Notes: generated from the sequence alone by a model not told the origin. A stretch of 64,000 nt of DNA from Sphingomonas sp. C3-2 (GCF_033025475.1 NZ_CP130322.1:1116001-1180000), one strand, 5' to 3'. Shown: positions 1 to 9,330, counted from the first letter of the stretch. Translations and numbers: made by a program.

Positions 1-735
1 GCCATCGGCATAGGCGGCCACCCCCTGCAAGCCCTTCGCCGTCGCCATCTCCGCATAGGCGGCGCTGTCTTCCATCAACTGGATAAGCCGCAGCTTCGTC
101 ATCCCGCGCAACTGGCGCAGATTGGCCGCCTCGAACGACTGGATGAACACCGGATCGGCGGCCTCGCGATATCCATAACGGTCGAGCAACGCGATCAGCG
201 GCGCTTCAAGCGCCAATCCGATTGACTGGAAATAGCTCGGGTGCTTGGTCTCTGGATAAAGCCCGATCCGTCGCCCCCGCCGCTTTTCCTCGGTCTGGGC
301 AAGCGCGATCACTTCCTCAAAGGTCGGGATTTCGAACTGCCCGTCAAACTTCCGGTTATTGGGCCGCAGGAGCGGCAACCGCTCGCGCGCGCGCAATGTC
401 TTCAGTTCGGCGAGGGTGAAATCCTCGGTGAACCATCCCGTGATCGCCTTGCCGTCTATCGTCTTCGTCGTCTTGCGCGCGGCGAATTCGCGGCGGTCGG
501 AAACGTCTGTGGTCTCCGAAATCTCGTTCTCATGCCGCGCAACAAGCACGCCGTCCTTGGTCATCACCAGATCCGGCTCGATGAAATCGGCACCCTGCTC
601 GATTGCGAGCGCATAGGATGCAAGCGTGTGTTCAGGTCGCTCCCCCGAAGCGCCGCGATGCGCGATCACAATCGGCTGCGCGGTGGCGGACGCCGCCATC
701 ACCATGAGCGCGCAGCCTGCGAGAATTCGAAACAT
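1..735 (-). CDS. Glycerophosphodiester phosphodiesterase, partial (C-terminus beyond window edge)
   Basis: Only the first 245 codons are visible; the gene runs off the left edge of the window. The start is the ATG at 735. Residues 1-20 form a Sec signal peptide with a hydrophobic core ending near ATAQ, so the enzyme is probably periplasmic. The GDPD TIM-barrel signature is clear: HRGA with His26, then Glu53-x-Asp55 (metal ligands) and a second catalytic His68 in ARHEN. The family hydrolyses deacylated phospholipids to glycerol-3-phosphate and an alcohol; the signal peptide and length match the GlpQ periplasmic type. It lies 68 bp downstream of the ArsC-like gene on the same strand and may be cotranscribed with it. 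Family is certain; substrate is inferred. Confidence 0.9.
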   Translation of the reverse strand, partial: MFRILAGCALMVMAASATAQPIVIAHRGASGERPEHTLASYALAIEQGADFIEPDLVMTKDGVLVARHENEISETTDVSDRREFAARKTTKTIDGKAITGWFTEDFTLAELKTLRARERLPLLRPNNRKFDGQFEIPTFEEVIALAQTEEKRRGRRIGLYPETKHPSYFQSIGLALEAPLIALLDRYGYREAADPVFIQSFEAANLRQLRGMTKLRLIQLMEDSAAYAEMATAKGLQGVAAYADG

Positions 736-803
736 CCAGCCCTCCGCATAGAAAGCTCTCCTGCCCGCAAAAACTTACGCGCCGATGGCAAAGGCGCGGT
801 TAA

Positions 804-1151
804 TCACCCCAGTGCCGCCTCATATTGATCGGCCTTGAAGCCAACGAGGCACGTATCGCCCAGATCAAGCACCGGCCGCTTGATCATCGAAGGCTGGGCG
901 ATCATCAGCGCGATCGCCTTGTCGGCATCCAGATCGGCGCGCGCATCCTCGGGCAGCTTGCGAAAGGTGGTACCCGCCCGGTTCAGGATCTTTTCCCAGC
1001 CATGCTCGTCCACCCATGTACGCAGCGAGCCCGCATCGATCCCCGATGCCTTGTAATCGTGGAAATCATAGGCGACCCCCTGCCCCTCTAGCCAGGTACG
1101 GGCCTTCTTGATCGTGTCGCAATTCTTGATGCCGTACATGGTGATGGTCAT
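804..1151 (-). CDS. ArsC/Spx/MgsR-family thioredoxin-fold protein (YffB-like)
   Basis: A 115-residue cytoplasmic protein of the ArsC-like thioredoxin fold. It begins MTITMYGIKNCDTIKKA, with the single conserved Cys11 in the position of the ArsC/Spx N-terminal cysteine; the next positions are DTI, so there is no CxxC pair. The KRPVLDLGD stretch near the C-terminus is typical of this family. YffB-type proteins are annotated as putative glutathione-dependent reductases, but the true substrate is unknown and arsenate reduction should not be assumed. I prefer the ATG at 1151, 13 codons inside a longer frame from 1190, because the extra residues are not family-like and run back towards the guaA terminator. 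Confidence 0.8.
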   Translation of the reverse strand: MTITMYGIKNCDTIKKARTWLEGQGVAYDFHDYKASGIDAGSLRTWVDEHGWEKILNRAGTTFRKLPEDARADLDADKAIALMIAQPSMIKRPVLDLGDTCLVGFKADQYEAALG

Positions 1152-1195
1152 TGAACGATGATTCCCTGAAAAATCCGGAACATGAGACATAGCGA

Positions 1196-1229
1196 AAAGG
1201 CCGCCCTTTCGGACGGCCTTTTTTGTTCA
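1196..1229 (-). terminator. Rho-independent terminator after guaA
   Basis: A GGCCG/CGGCC-type stem (AAGGCCG paired with CGGCCTT, about 7 bp, 9-nt loop) is flanked by A and T runs on both sides. It lies between the guaA stop (1252) and the start of the ArsC-like gene (1151), so it ends the guaA transcript. The flanking runs make it potentially bidirectional. Confidence 0.75.
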
Positions 1230-1251
1230 CTTCAACCAGCTGAAGAACCGG

Positions 1252-2811
1252 TCATTCCCACTCGATCGTGCCCGGGGGCTTTGAGGTGAAGTCATAGACC
1301 ACGCGGTTGATGCCCTTTACCTCGTTGACGATGCGCGTCGCGACGCGGGTCAGGAAGCTGGGGTCGAAGGGATAGACATCGGCGGTCATGCCGTCGGTCG
1401 AGGTGACCGCACGCAGTGCACAGACCGAATCATAGGTGCGGCCATCGCCCATCACGCCGACCGTCTTGACCGGCAGCAGCACGGCAAAGGCCTGCCAGAT
1501 CGCGTCATAAAGGCCCGCATTGCGGATTTCCTCGAGATAGATCGCATCCGCCTTGCGCAGAATGTCACACTTTTCCTTGCTGACTTCGCCGGGAATACGG
1601 ATGGCGAGGCCCGGCCCCGGGAAGGGGTGGCGGCCAACGAAAACGTCGGGCAGGCCGAGTTCGCGACCGAGTTCGCGGACTTCGTCCTTGAACAGTTCGC
1701 GCAGCGGCTCGACGAGCTTCATGTTCATGCGCTCGGGCAGACCGCCAACATTGTGGTGGCTCTTGATCGTGACCGAGGGGCCGCCGGTGAAGGAGACGCT
1801 TTCGATCACATCCGGATAGAGCGTACCCTGCGCAAGGAATTCGGCGCCGCCAATCTTGCGCGCTTCTTCCTCGAACACGTCGATGAAGGTCTTGCCGATG
1901 AACTTGCGCTTCTTTTCGGGATCGGTTTCGCCGGCCAGACCCGACATGAACAGCGTTTCGGCGTTCACATGGACGAGCGGGATATTGTAGTGGCCGCGGA
2001 ACAGGCTGACGACCTGATCGGCCTCGCCCGAGCGCATCAGGCCGTGATCGACGAAGACGCAGGTCAGCTGGTCGCCGATCGCCTCATGGATCAACACCGC
2101 CGCCACCGCACTGTCGACGCCGCCCGAAAGGCCGCAGATCACCTTGCCGGTGCCGACCTGCTCGCGGATCTCGGCGATCTTGGTCGCGCGGAATTCGGCC
2201 ATCGTCCAGTCACCCTTGAGGCCGCAGACATGGCGGGCGAAATTGGCGATGAGCTTGGCGCCATCGGGGGTGTGGACCACCTCGGGATGGAACTGCATGC
2301 CGTAGAAGCGCTTTTCATCGTTCGCGATGACCGCGAAGGGCGCGCCCGGCGTGGTGGCGACAATGCGGAACCCGGGGGCGAGCGCGGTGACCTTGTCGCC
2401 GTGGCTCATCCACACCTGATGCGTTTCGCCTTCGGCCCAGAGGCCGTCGAACAGCGCGCAACGCTCGCTCACCTCGATGAATGCGCGGCCGAATTCGCCG
2501 CTTTCGCCGCCTTCGACCTTGCCACCCAGCTGTTGGGTCATGGTCTGCTGGCCGTAGCAGATGCCAAGGATCGGCACGCCGGCATCGAACAGCGCCTGCG
2601 GTGCGCGGGGGCTACCCTCTTCGGTCACCGATGCGGGGCCACCGGAAAGGATGATCCCCTTGGGCTTCATCCGTTCATAAGCGGCCTCGGCCATGCTGAA
2701 CGGTGCGATTTCGCTGTAAACGCCGGCTTCGCGCACACGCCTTGCGATGAGCTGCGTCACCTGGCTGCCGAAATCGACGATGAGGATGGAGTCCTGCGGC
2801 TGTACTGTCAT
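1252..2811 (-). CDS. guaA: GMP synthase (glutamine-hydrolysing)
   Basis: Converts XMP to GMP using glutamine and ATP, the last step of guanine nucleotide synthesis, in the cytoplasm. The 519-residue protein has the N-terminal class I glutamine amidotransferase domain (nucleophile Cys85 in GICYGQQ, His175 and Glu177 in QFHPE), the ATP-pyrophosphatase P-loop SGGVDS at 229-234, and a C-terminal dimerisation domain ending in KPPGTIEWE, the usual GuaA tail. A longer frame exists to 2871, but the ATG at 2811 ([17 protein letters not shown]) gives the family length and puts IVDFGSQ at the N-terminus as usual. It is followed by its own terminator and appears monocistronic. Confidence 0.97.
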   Translation of the reverse strand: MTVQPQDSILIVDFGSQVTQLIARRVREAGVYSEIAPFSMAEAAYERMKPKGIILSGGPASVTEEGSPRAPQALFDAGVPILGICYGQQTMTQQLGGKVEGGESGEFGRAFIEVSERCALFDGLWAEGETHQVWMSHGDKVTALAPGFRIVATTPGAPFAVIANDEKRFYGMQFHPEVVHTPDGAKLIANFARHVCGLKGDWTMAEFRATKIAEIREQVGTGKVICGLSGGVDSAVAAVLIHEAIGDQLTCVFVDHGLMRSGEADQVVSLFRGHYNIPLVHVNAETLFMSGLAGETDPEKKRKFIGKTFIDVFEEEARKIGGAEFLAQGTLYPDVIESVSFTGGPSVTIKSHHNVGGLPERMNMKLVEPLRELFKDEVRELGRELGLPDVFVGRHPFPGPGLAIRIPGEVSKEKCDILRKADAIYLEEIRNAGLYDAIWQAFAVLLPVKTVGVMGDGRTYDSVCALRAVTSTDGMTADVYPFDPSFLTRVATRIVNEVKGINRVVYDFTSKPPGTIEWE

Positions 2812-2899
2812 CGAGTCGCCCGATTGTCTGGAGGGAAATGTTGCCGCGCCGGTTAGAGCCAGCGCGGCCATCTGTCCAGTTCAGGGGACGATTACGCGC

Positions 2900-3472
2900 T
2901 CAGCGCCACGCGACTCCGCTGTCGATCTGGACCGATTGCACCTGCCCATAACGATAGGAACAGGTGAAGCGCTGCCGGTTCGGATGATCGTCGCGGTAGC
3001 CCCGGCGGGTTTCGATCAGTCCCTCGACCTTCCAGCCATCGTCCGCAGGGTCAACGCGCAGGATCTCGCGTACGCTGGCCATGTCCCCCTTGCCCGATGC
3101 GCGGTCTTCGGCGGCAAAGGCGCAGGCATCGACGGCGGCGTCCTCAGCCGCGCCGTCGGCACCCTCGTCGTTCGAATTGTCATTGGGGCGATCGGGATAG
3201 TCATCGCCCGGATAGCGTTCGCCGCGCTTGCGATCCTGGTCCTTTTTCGCGGCCGCCGCGATGGCCGCGACACCACCGATGATCAGGATGCCGGCGAGCA
3301 CGTCCCCCCCGCTGATCCCGCCGCGATCGCGGCGATGGCGCCACCCACCATAATGGCCGCCCCAGCCACCGCTGTTCCAGCCTCCGGGGCCGCGGGCCAG
3401 CGCCGGCGTCGCCGAGGTAGCAAGCAGCGCCGCGATCACGGCAGCGCCAGCGGATTTGCGCAGAATGGCCAT
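2900..3472 (-). CDS. Hypothetical exported protein with glycine-rich segment and one membrane helix
   Basis: 190 residues, not assigned to a named family by me. Residues 1-26 are a Sec signal peptide (cleavage likely after ALA). Then comes a Gly/Trp/His/Arg-rich stretch (about 27-52), a hydrophobic segment 55-78 (GGDVLAGILIIGGVAAIAAA) that could be a membrane anchor, a charged Asp/Arg-rich linker, and a C-terminal domain (about 110-190) with two cysteines (CAF and CSY) that could form a disulfide. Small proteins of this design are common in sphingomonads near the envelope. It is 88 nt upstream of guaA on the same strand. Function unknown. Confidence 0.7.
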   Translation of the reverse strand: MAILRKSAGAAVIAALLATSATPALARGPGGWNSGGWGGHYGGWRHRRDRGGISGGDVLAGILIIGGVAAIAAAAKKDQDRKRGERYPGDDYPDRPNDNSNDEGADGAAEDAAVDACAFAAEDRASGKGDMASVREILRVDPADDGWKVEGLIETRRGYRDDHPNRQRFTCSYRYGQVQSVQIDSGVAWR

Positions 3473-3601
3473 CGACTCGATCCACCTTCACCAAGGCCCC
3501 GGGCCGGAGCCGATGCTCCTCCTTGGACCAGAGGTGCTTTCAAGACGATGAACCGAAACGGCCCGCCGTCCGCACCTGAATACGGACGGCAGGAACCCGC
3601 C

Positions 3602-5782
3602 TTATTTCGGCTCGGCGATCGACAGCCCGGTCCATTTCGCGATGAACGCGTACATGTCCGACGCTTCCTCGATGATCTTGTCGGTCGGCTTGCCCGAGCC
3701 ATGGCCAGCGCGCGTCTCGATCCGGATCAGATGCGGCTTGGCACCGATATTCGCTGCCTGCAGCGCCGCCGTATATTTGAAGCTGTGCCCGGGAACCACC
3801 CGGTCATCGGTATCCGCCGTGGTGACGAGGATCGCCGGATAGTCCACGCCAGCCTTGACGTTGTGATAGGGCGAATAGCTGTAGAGTTTGTGGAAATCGG
3901 CTTCCTTTGCGGGATAGCCGTAATCGTCCACCCAGTAGCGGCCCGCCGTCCAGCGGTCGAAACGGAGCATGTCCATCACGCCCACCGCCGGCAGCGCCGC
4001 GGCAAAAAGGTCGGGCCGCTGGTTGACGACCGCGCCGATCAGCAACCCGCCGTTCGAACGCCCCTCGACCGCAAGCTGCCCCTTGCCAGTGATGCCCTGC
4101 GCGATCAGATATTCGCCGGCGGCGATGAAATCGTCGAACACATTCTGCTTGTTCTGCAAACGGCCGCCATCATGCCATTCCTTGCCATATTCGCCGCCAC
4201 CGCGAAGATTGGCGATGGCCAGCACCCCGCCCTGCTCCAGCCAGGCAAGGCGCGTGGCCGAAAAGCTGGGCGTGACCGAGATCTGGAAACCGCCATAGCC
4301 ATAAAGCAGCGTGGGGGCGCCACCCGCGGGCGCCGCGCCCTTCTTGCGCACGATGAAGAGCGGTACCTTGGTGCCGTCCTTAGACGTGTAGAATTGCTGG
4401 GCCGTTTCGTATTGCGCGGGGTCGAACGCGACCTTGGGCTGCGCGAAGGTGCTGACCGCACCGGTCGCCGTGTCGAGACGGTAAACGGTGGGCGCCGCCG
4501 CAAAGCTGGAAAAGCTGTAAAAGGTCTCGCTGTCGCCCGCCTTGCCGCCAAAGCCGTAAGCCGTGCCGATCCCCGGCAATGTCACATCGCCGGCGGGCTT
4601 GCCGTCCAAGCTCACCATCTTCGCTTCGGAGCGCGCGTCGCGCAGATAGGTGAGCACGATCTTGTCGCCCACCATGCTCGCCCCGGTCAGCGTCGCATCA
4701 CTCTGGGCGATCAACTCTATGGGCGCCGCCTTGGGCTTGGCGATATCGAGCGTCACCACGCGCTGGCGCGGGGCATCCTTGTCGGTGACGAAATAGAAAA
4801 GCGTGCCCTTGTTGCCGACCAGCTGCCAGCTATTCTCAAGCCCGGCAATGAGCGTGAGCGGCTTGGCGCTCTTCGCCTGCAGATCGATGACGTTCACTTC
4901 GTAACGTGCATCGGTGCCCTGCGTCGATGTGACGACAAGATAGCGGCCGTCATCGGTGACCTCTGCCGAATGGCCGAGCGCCGGGCGCTCGGGCGTGCGG
5001 TAGATCAGCGTATCGGCCGATTGCGGCGTGCCGACCTTGTGGAACCAGACCTGCTGGTTGGTGCTGAGCGACTGAAAGGCCTCCCCCTCGGCCGGCGCAT
5101 CGAAACGCGAGTAGTAAAATCCGCTGCCGTCCTTCGCCCAATCGAGGTTCGAATATTTGACCCACTTCACCTCGTCGTCGAGCACCTTGCCCGAGGCAAC
5201 GTCGAGAACGCGCACGGTGCGCCAGTCGCTGCCGCCATCCTGGATGGCATAAACCAGCTTCTGCCCGTCGCCCGACGGCTTCCATTCGGCCAGCGCGGTC
5301 GCGCCGTCCTTCGCCCAGTCATTGGGGTTGATGAGCACGCGGCGCTCTGCCGAAAGCCCGTCCTGCACATAGAGAACCGACTGGTTCTGGAGCCCGTCAT
5401 TGCGCGTGTAGAAATAGCGGCTGCCCGCCTTGCGCGGCACATCGAAACGCTCGAAATCAAGCAACTTGGCCATGCGCGCCTTCAGCACATCGCGGCCCGG
5501 CAGCGTCGCCAGATAGGCGTTGGTGACGGCATTTTCGGAATCGACCCACTGCTTCACCTTGGGGTCGACGCGCACGTCGTTTTCGAGCCAGCGATACGGG
5601 TCGGCCACCTGAACACCGAACTGGGTGTCGGTGACGTTTTCGCGCGCGGTCGCCGGATAGACGAGGCGGGCGGGCATTTGCTGGCGCGCATCAGGCACGG
5701 CATCAGCGGCGGATTTGGCGTTGAGCATGGTCGGGATCATCGCGATCAGGGGAAGGCTTGCAAGAGCGAGCGCACGACGCAT
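3602..5782 (-). CDS. Prolyl oligopeptidase family serine peptidase, exported (S9A)
   Basis: 726 residues; cleaves short peptides after proline. A signal peptide covers residues 1-28, so it should act in the periplasm or outside the cell. The N-terminal part carries the PYRWLEN motif (63-69) of S9A enzymes followed by the beta-propeller (about 80-440). The C-terminal alpha/beta-hydrolase domain holds the triad Ser576 (GRSNGG), Asp660 (TDDRV) and His694 (AGHGSG). LLYGYGGF and NLRGGGEYG are also classic S9A motifs. The ATG at 5782 is preferred over an upstream start at 5878: it has GGAG 12 nt upstream and the extra 32 residues precede an otherwise complete signal peptide. Confidence 0.93.
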   Translation of the reverse strand: MRRALALASLPLIAMIPTMLNAKSAADAVPDARQQMPARLVYPATARENVTDTQFGVQVADPYRWLENDVRVDPKVKQWVDSENAVTNAYLATLPGRDVLKARMAKLLDFERFDVPRKAGSRYFYTRNDGLQNQSVLYVQDGLSAERRVLINPNDWAKDGATALAEWKPSGDGQKLVYAIQDGGSDWRTVRVLDVASGKVLDDEVKWVKYSNLDWAKDGSGFYYSRFDAPAEGEAFQSLSTNQQVWFHKVGTPQSADTLIYRTPERPALGHSAEVTDDGRYLVVTSTQGTDARYEVNVIDLQAKSAKPLTLIAGLENSWQLVGNKGTLFYFVTDKDAPRQRVVTLDIAKPKAAPIELIAQSDATLTGASMVGDKIVLTYLRDARSEAKMVSLDGKPAGDVTLPGIGTAYGFGGKAGDSETFYSFSSFAAAPTVYRLDTATGAVSTFAQPKVAFDPAQYETAQQFYTSKDGTKVPLFIVRKKGAAPAGGAPTLLYGYGGFQISVTPSFSATRLAWLEQGGVLAIANLRGGGEYGKEWHDGGRLQNKQNVFDDFIAAGEYLIAQGITGKGQLAVEGRSNGGLLIGAVVNQRPDLFAAALPAVGVMDMLRFDRWTAGRYWVDDYGYPAKEADFHKLYSYSPYHNVKAGVDYPAILVTTADTDDRVVPGHSFKYTAALQAANIGAKPHLIRIETRAGHGSGKPTDKIIEEASDMYAFIAKWTGLSIAEPK

Positions 5783-5897
5783 CGAATAACTACTCCGGAA
5801 ATATAATTGGATTGCCCGGACCGTAGCGCCTTGCCGAGAGGGGTCAAAGACGGATCGACGAACGACATGACGCCGCAAAAAACCCTCGATACATACG

Positions 5898-5927
5898 AAA
5901 AAGGGCCCCGCTTTCGCGAGGCCCTTT
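5898..5927 (-). terminator. Terminator of the alpha ribosomal operon (after rplQ)
   Basis: AAAGGGCC paired with GGCCCTTT around a short loop, followed on the minus strand by a T run (TTTTTCG). It lies just after the rplQ stop and before the prolyl oligopeptidase start, so it ends the rpsM-rpsK-rpoA-rplQ transcript. Confidence 0.85.
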
Positions 5928-5954
5928 CCGATTTCTGCGATGCAGAAGTGGCGA

Positions 5955-6377
5955 TTATGCCGCTTCAGCTTCGTCCTCGTCGCCGAGCACCGGACCGGAG
6001 TCCTGACCCTTGGCCGAAACGTCGCGATCGACGAGTTCGATATAGGCCACAGGTGCGGCGTCCGAAGCGCGGAAGCCCGCCTTGATGATGCGGGTGTAGC
6101 CGCCGTTGCGATCCTTGTAGCGCTCAGCGAGCACTTCGAAGAGCTTCACCAGCTGTGCGTCGTCCTGAAGACGAGCATGGGCCAGACGACGGTTCGAAAG
6201 GCCGCCCTTCTTGGCAAGCGTGATGAGCTTTTCGACGTAGCGACGCAGTTCCTTCGCCTTGGGCGTGGTCGTCAGGATCTGCTCATGCTTGATGAGCGAA
6301 GCCGACATGTTGCGGAACATTGCCGTACGGTGCGAGCTGGTACGCTGCAGTTTACGACCGCCTACGCGATGACGCAT
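5955..6377 (-). CDS. rplQ: 50S ribosomal protein L17
   Basis: L17 binds 23S rRNA near the polypeptide exit tunnel. The 140-residue protein opens [17 protein letters not shown], the universal L17 start, and has the usual NRRLAHARL segment. The tail (about 115-140) is an acidic Ala/Asp/Glu-rich extension beyond the core, common in alphaproteobacteria. Last gene of the alpha operon, 121 nt after rpoA; that gap contains a hairpin. Confidence 0.97.
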   Translation of the reverse strand: MRHRVGGRKLQRTSSHRTAMFRNMSASLIKHEQILTTTPKAKELRRYVEKLITLAKKGGLSNRRLAHARLQDDAQLVKLFEVLAERYKDRNGGYTRIIKAGFRASDAAPVAYIELVDRDVSAKGQDSGPVLGDEDEAEAA

Positions 6378-6427
6378 TTTTCTTTTCCTTCAGTTCGTTC
6401 GGGAGCCGTTCAAGGTACCCCCGGCCA

Positions 6428-6450
6428 GGCGGTGAAAATGGGGCACCGCC
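6428..6450 (-). promoter_or_regulatory. Intercistronic hairpin between rpoA and rplQ
   Basis: Perfect 7-bp inverted repeat GGCGGTG / CACCGCC with a 9-nt loop in a 121-nt gap. There is no T run, so it is not a terminator. It may be a processing or stability element; function is inference. Confidence 0.45.
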
Positions 6451-6498
6451 CAGACCCCGGAACGCCTCCCCCGACCAGGCCGAGGGAAGCGGAATAGC

Positions 6499-7560
6499 TT
6501 AGCCCAGGATTTCCTGTTCGAGCTTCTTGGCCATTTCCTCGATGTTCTCGGGCGGCCAGCCCGGGATTTCCATGCCGAGGCGCAGACCCATCGACGACAG
6601 CACTTCCTTGATTTCGTTCAGCGACTTGCGGCCGAAATTCGGGGTGCGGAGCATCTCTGCTTCGGTTTTCTGAACCAGATCGCCGATGTAGATGATGTTG
6701 TCGTTCTTGAGGCAGTTGGCCGAACGGACCGACAGTTCGAGCTCGTCCACCTTCTTGAGAAGGTAGCGGTTGAGCTGGTTGCTATCGCTTTCCGCTTCAG
6801 CAGCGGCGGGTGCCGCGATGCCGATCGGAGCCGAAGCCTGAACCATCTGGTCGTCAAAGTGGACGAAGAGCTGGAGCTGATCCTGAAGGATGCGCGCGGC
6901 ATAGGCCACGGCGTCTTCGGGCGCGACGGTGCCATCGGTTTCGATGGTGAGCGTCAGCTTGTCATAATCCAGTTCCTGGCCAACGCGGGTGTTTTCCACC
7001 TTATAGGCCACCTGACGGACCGGCGAGTAAAGCGCGTCGATCGGGATAAGACCGATCGGAGCGTCCGCCGGACGGTTCGACGCAGCCGGGACATAGCCCT
7101 TGCCGACATCCGCCGTCAGTTCCATGTTCAGCGTCGCGCCTTCGTCAAGATGACAGATGACGAGATCGGGGTTCATCACTTCGGTGTCGCCCGAGACCGA
7201 GATCATGCCTGCGGTAACCGCAGCCGGACCGGTGGCCGAAAGCTGGAGACGCTTGGCGCCTTCACCTTCCATCTTGAGCGCAATCTGCTTCACGTTCAGC
7301 ACGATGTCGGTCACGTCTTCACGCACGCCGGCCAGCGACGAGAACTCATGAAGGACGTTTTCGATCTTGATCGCGGTAACCGCTGCACCCTGCAGAGAGG
7401 AAAGCAGCACGCGACGCAGTGCGTTGCCAAGCGTCAGACCGAAACCACGTTCAAGCGGCTCCGCAACAAAAACCGCCTTGCGCTTGCCGTCGCCGCCAGC
7501 CTTTCTCTCCAGGCCATTGGGCTTCTTCAATTCCTGCCAGTTCTTTACATTGACAGACAC
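6499..7560 (-). CDS. rpoA: DNA-directed RNA polymerase subunit alpha
   Basis: Scaffold subunit of RNA polymerase; the N-terminal domain dimerises and binds beta/beta-prime, the C-terminal domain binds UP elements and activators. At 353 residues it has both domains (about 1-240 and 265-335) joined by an Ala/Glu-rich linker ([12 protein letters not shown]). The helix-hairpin-helix of the CTD is visible in [14 protein letters not shown]. The start is GTG at 7560, not ATG, preceded by AAGGGGAAG. Located between rpsK and rplQ as in most bacteria. Confidence 0.97.
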   Translation of the reverse strand: MSVNVKNWQELKKPNGLERKAGGDGKRKAVFVAEPLERGFGLTLGNALRRVLLSSLQGAAVTAIKIENVLHEFSSLAGVREDVTDIVLNVKQIALKMEGEGAKRLQLSATGPAAVTAGMISVSGDTEVMNPDLVICHLDEGATLNMELTADVGKGYVPAASNRPADAPIGLIPIDALYSPVRQVAYKVENTRVGQELDYDKLTLTIETDGTVAPEDAVAYAARILQDQLQLFVHFDDQMVQASAPIGIAAPAAAEAESDSNQLNRYLLKKVDELELSVRSANCLKNDNIIYIGDLVQKTEAEMLRTPNFGRKSLNEIKEVLSSMGLRLGMEIPGWPPENIEEMAKKLEQEILG

Positions 7561-7582
7561 GGGCTTCCCCTTGGCTTGAGCG

Positions 7583-7640
7583 GGAGCGCAAGCGCTCCGG
7601 CCGATAACAGAAATTGCACGAGCCTCCCGATGGGAGGCTC
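7583..7640 (-). promoter_or_regulatory. Two hairpins in the rpsK-rpoA gap
   Basis: GGAGCG CAAG CGCTCC at 7583-7598 and a perfect 9-bp repeat GAGCCTCCC / GGGAGGCTC with a 3-nt loop at 7620-7640. Neither is followed by a T run on the transcribed strand. They lie just upstream of the GTG start of rpoA and could tune readthrough, processing or translation; role is inferred. Confidence 0.5.
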
Positions 7641-7652
7641 GAGACGGTCAGA

Positions 7653-8042
7653 TCAGACGCGACGACGCTTGGACGGACGAACGCCGTTGTGCGGGATCGG
7701 CGTCACGTCGCGGATCGACGTGATGTTGAAGCCAACCGCCTGCAGTGCGCGAAGCGCGGATTCACGACCCGAACCGGGGCCCTTCACTTCCACTTCAAGA
7801 GTGCGAACACCGTGCTCGGCCGCCTTGCGCCCTGCGTCTTCGGCGCAAACCTGAGCGGCATAAGGCGTCGACTTGCGGCTGCCCTTGAAGCCCATCATGC
7901 CCGCCGACGACCACGAGATCGCATTGCCCTGCGCGTCGGTGATGGTGACCATGGTGTTGTTGAAGCTGGCGTTCACATGCGCGACGCCGGCGGTGATGTT
8001 CTTGCGCTCGCGCCGGCGAAGGCGCTGAGGTTCGCGTGCCAT
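7653..8042 (-). CDS. rpsK: 30S ribosomal protein S11
   Basis: Part of the 30S platform that contacts mRNA near the E site. 129 residues, with the conserved [22 protein letters not shown] core and a basic C-terminal PSKRRRV tail. Starts at ATG 8042, 52 nt after rpsM. The N-terminus ([15 protein letters not shown]) is of the alphaproteobacterial type. Confidence 0.97.
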   Translation of the reverse strand: MAREPQRLRRRERKNITAGVAHVNASFNNTMVTITDAQGNAISWSSAGMMGFKGSRKSTPYAAQVCAEDAGRKAAEHGVRTLEVEVKGPGSGRESALRALQAVGFNITSIRDVTPIPHNGVRPSKRRRV

Positions 8043-8094
8043 ATTCGTGTCCTACCTATATCTGAGAGACAATGCCGGAAAAACCGGACGCGTC

Positions 8095-8463
8095 TTACTT
8101 CTTCTTACCGGCGATCGGCTTGGCCTTGCCCTTGCGGGTGCGCGCATTGGTGTGCGTGCGCTGACCACGAACGGGCAGACCCTTACGATGACGCAGGCCG
8201 CGATAGCAGGCGAGGTCCATCAGGCGCTTGATGTTCATCGCGGTTTCGCGACGAAGATCACCTTCCACCGTGTGCTCGGCGTCGATCGTTTCGCGGATCT
8301 GGAGCACTTCCTGGTCGGAAAGGTCCTGCACGCGACGCTCGGGGGCGATGCCCAGCTTGTCGGTGATCTGCTTGGCCTTGAAGGGGCCGATGCCGTGAAT
8401 ATAGGTGAGCGCGATCAGAACGCGCTTGTTGGTCGGGATGTTAACACCCGCAATACGTGCCAT
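8095..8463 (-). CDS. rpsM: 30S ribosomal protein S13
   Basis: Sits in the 30S head, makes intersubunit bridge B1 and contacts P-site tRNA through its basic C-terminal tail ([12 protein letters not shown] here). 122 residues starting [10 protein letters not shown]. The frame continues upstream to 8493, but the ATG at 8463 gives the invariant family N-terminus. First gene of the alpha operon in this genome; a strong promoter lies 133-161 bp upstream. Confidence 0.97.
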   Translation of the reverse strand: MARIAGVNIPTNKRVLIALTYIHGIGPFKAKQITDKLGIAPERRVQDLSDQEVLQIRETIDAEHTVEGDLRRETAMNIKRLMDLACYRGLRHRKGLPVRGQRTHTNARTRKGKAKPIAGKKK

Positions 8464-8595
8464 CTTCTTCTTTCTCCTGCTCCACGATCGCACCTTGGCG
8501 AGGCACGATCATCTCAACGCGTGTCTCCCGAAACGCACAAACGCGGCGAGCGCAGGAATCGCGCCGCCGGAGGCCGGGGTTTCGGAATGAAAGCG

Positions 8596-8624
8596 GCATT
8601 AGGCCTCGGCTAAAGGTGAGTCAA
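8596..8624 (-). promoter_or_regulatory. Promoter for rpsM-rpsK-rpoA-rplQ
   Basis: On the minus strand TTGACT (8624-8619), a 17-bp spacer, then TAATGC (8601-8596). The -35 has five of six consensus bases and the spacing is ideal. It supplies the alpha operon with its own start, which is needed because three unrelated genes separate it from adk. Confidence 0.65.
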
Positions 8625-8669
8625 GCGACGCCCGCGCAGCTAGCCACACAAATCGGGTCGGGCGCGGGT

Positions 8670-8718
8670 GGTGGAGGGCAGTGTGTTGGAAGTGGCACTG
8701 CAGCCAGCGCCCTCCACC
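8670..8718. repeat. Long-loop inverted repeat upstream of rpsM promoter
   Basis: GGTGGAGGGC at 8670-8679 and its exact complement GCCCTCCACC at 8709-8718. It lies between the OsmC stop and the rpsM promoter. It could be a factor-binding site or part of the end of the OsmC transcript; there is no adjacent T run. Confidence 0.4.
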
Positions 8719-8791
8719 GCTGGCGGGTTTAGCGCCTGACGTTGCAAAGTGCGAGATGGTCTTTGCTATTTTCGCAAAGATGTCCGTCAGT

Positions 8792-9277
8792 TCAGCGCGC
8801 GTCATCATCCGCTGAAAATACGGGTTCGCAGAGGACCGGGAAATTGACCGAGCGCGCGATGAAGCATTTAGCATGCGCATCGGCATGGAGCGCACGCGCC
8901 TTGTCGACGTCCGAATCGCTGGTGAGCGTCACATGGGGCCGCAGCACGACGCAGGTAAACTGGCCCGCCCCGCCCGCTTCCTCTTCCATCACCCCCTCGG
9001 CCGAATCGGCATAGGCGGTAACGACAACCCCGGCCCCCGCGCACAGCCCCAAATACCAGAGCATGTGGCAGGCCGAGAGCGATGAGACGAGGAGCTCTTC
9101 GGGATTGTAGCGGGTCGTGTCCCCGCGGAAACTGGGGTCGGAACTGCCGGCGATATCGGCTGACTTGCCCGCAATGCTGATCACGTGATCGCGGCGATAG
9201 GCGGCATAGGCTCTGGTCCCCTGCCCCTCATTACCGGTCCATTCGACCAGCGCCTTGTAACTGTGCGTGCGCGACAT
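8792..9277 (-). CDS. OsmC family protein (thiol peroxidase-like)
   Basis: 161-residue cytoplasmic protein of the OsmC/Ohr superfamily, which reduces organic hydroperoxides using two cysteines. The first conserved cysteine is Cys70 in LSSLSACHM and the second Cys138 in AHAKCFIARSVNFPV, both in typical contexts; the TRYNPEELL segment before Cys70 is also characteristic. It resembles the general OsmC-like branch rather than Ohr. Located 64 nt after gdhA on the same strand, inside the block that separates adk from rpsM. Peroxidase role follows from the family; the substrate is not known. Confidence 0.88.
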   Translation of the reverse strand: MSRTHSYKALVEWTGNEGQGTRAYAAYRRDHVISIAGKSADIAGSSDPSFRGDTTRYNPEELLVSSLSACHMLWYLGLCAGAGVVVTAYADSAEGVMEEEAGGAGQFTCVVLRPHVTLTSDSDVDKARALHADAHAKCFIARSVNFPVLCEPVFSADDDAR

Positions 9278-9307
9278 GGCGGCCTCCCCCTTTTTGCAAA
9301 GAGCCGG

Positions 9308-9330
9308 GGAGCGGCACCGAGGGCCGCTCC
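9308..9330 (-). terminator. Possible weak terminator or hairpin after gdhA
   Basis: Perfect 8-bp stem GGAGCGGC / GCCGCTCC with a 7-nt loop between the gdhA stop and the OsmC start. On the minus strand it is followed by GGCTCTTTGC, so the T run is weak and it may only attenuate. Confidence 0.4.

Larger units (their letters stand above)
8464..8791. other. 328-bp intergenic region between OsmC gene and rpsM
   Basis: No credible gene. It holds a sigma70-type promoter for rpsM (8596-8624, minus), a 10-bp inverted repeat GGTGGAGGGC / GCCCTCCACC (8670-8679 and 8709-8718, 29-nt loop), and three copies of a GCAAAG/CTTTGC hexamer at 8754-8779. The rpsM leader from the promoter is about 125 nt. Open frames on the plus strand here lack family character. 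Confidence 0.7.

Noticed and set aside
804-1190. Calling the ArsC-like gene an arsenate reductase
   Set aside because: Only one conserved cysteine and no ars genes nearby; YffB-like proteins generally lack this activity.
2747-5806. Plus-strand open frame of about 1000 codons opposite guaA's end, the glycine-rich protein and the oligopeptidase
   Set aside because: It is antisense to well-supported genes and has Arg/His/Ala-rich low-complexity composition, the usual artefact of GC-rich codon use.
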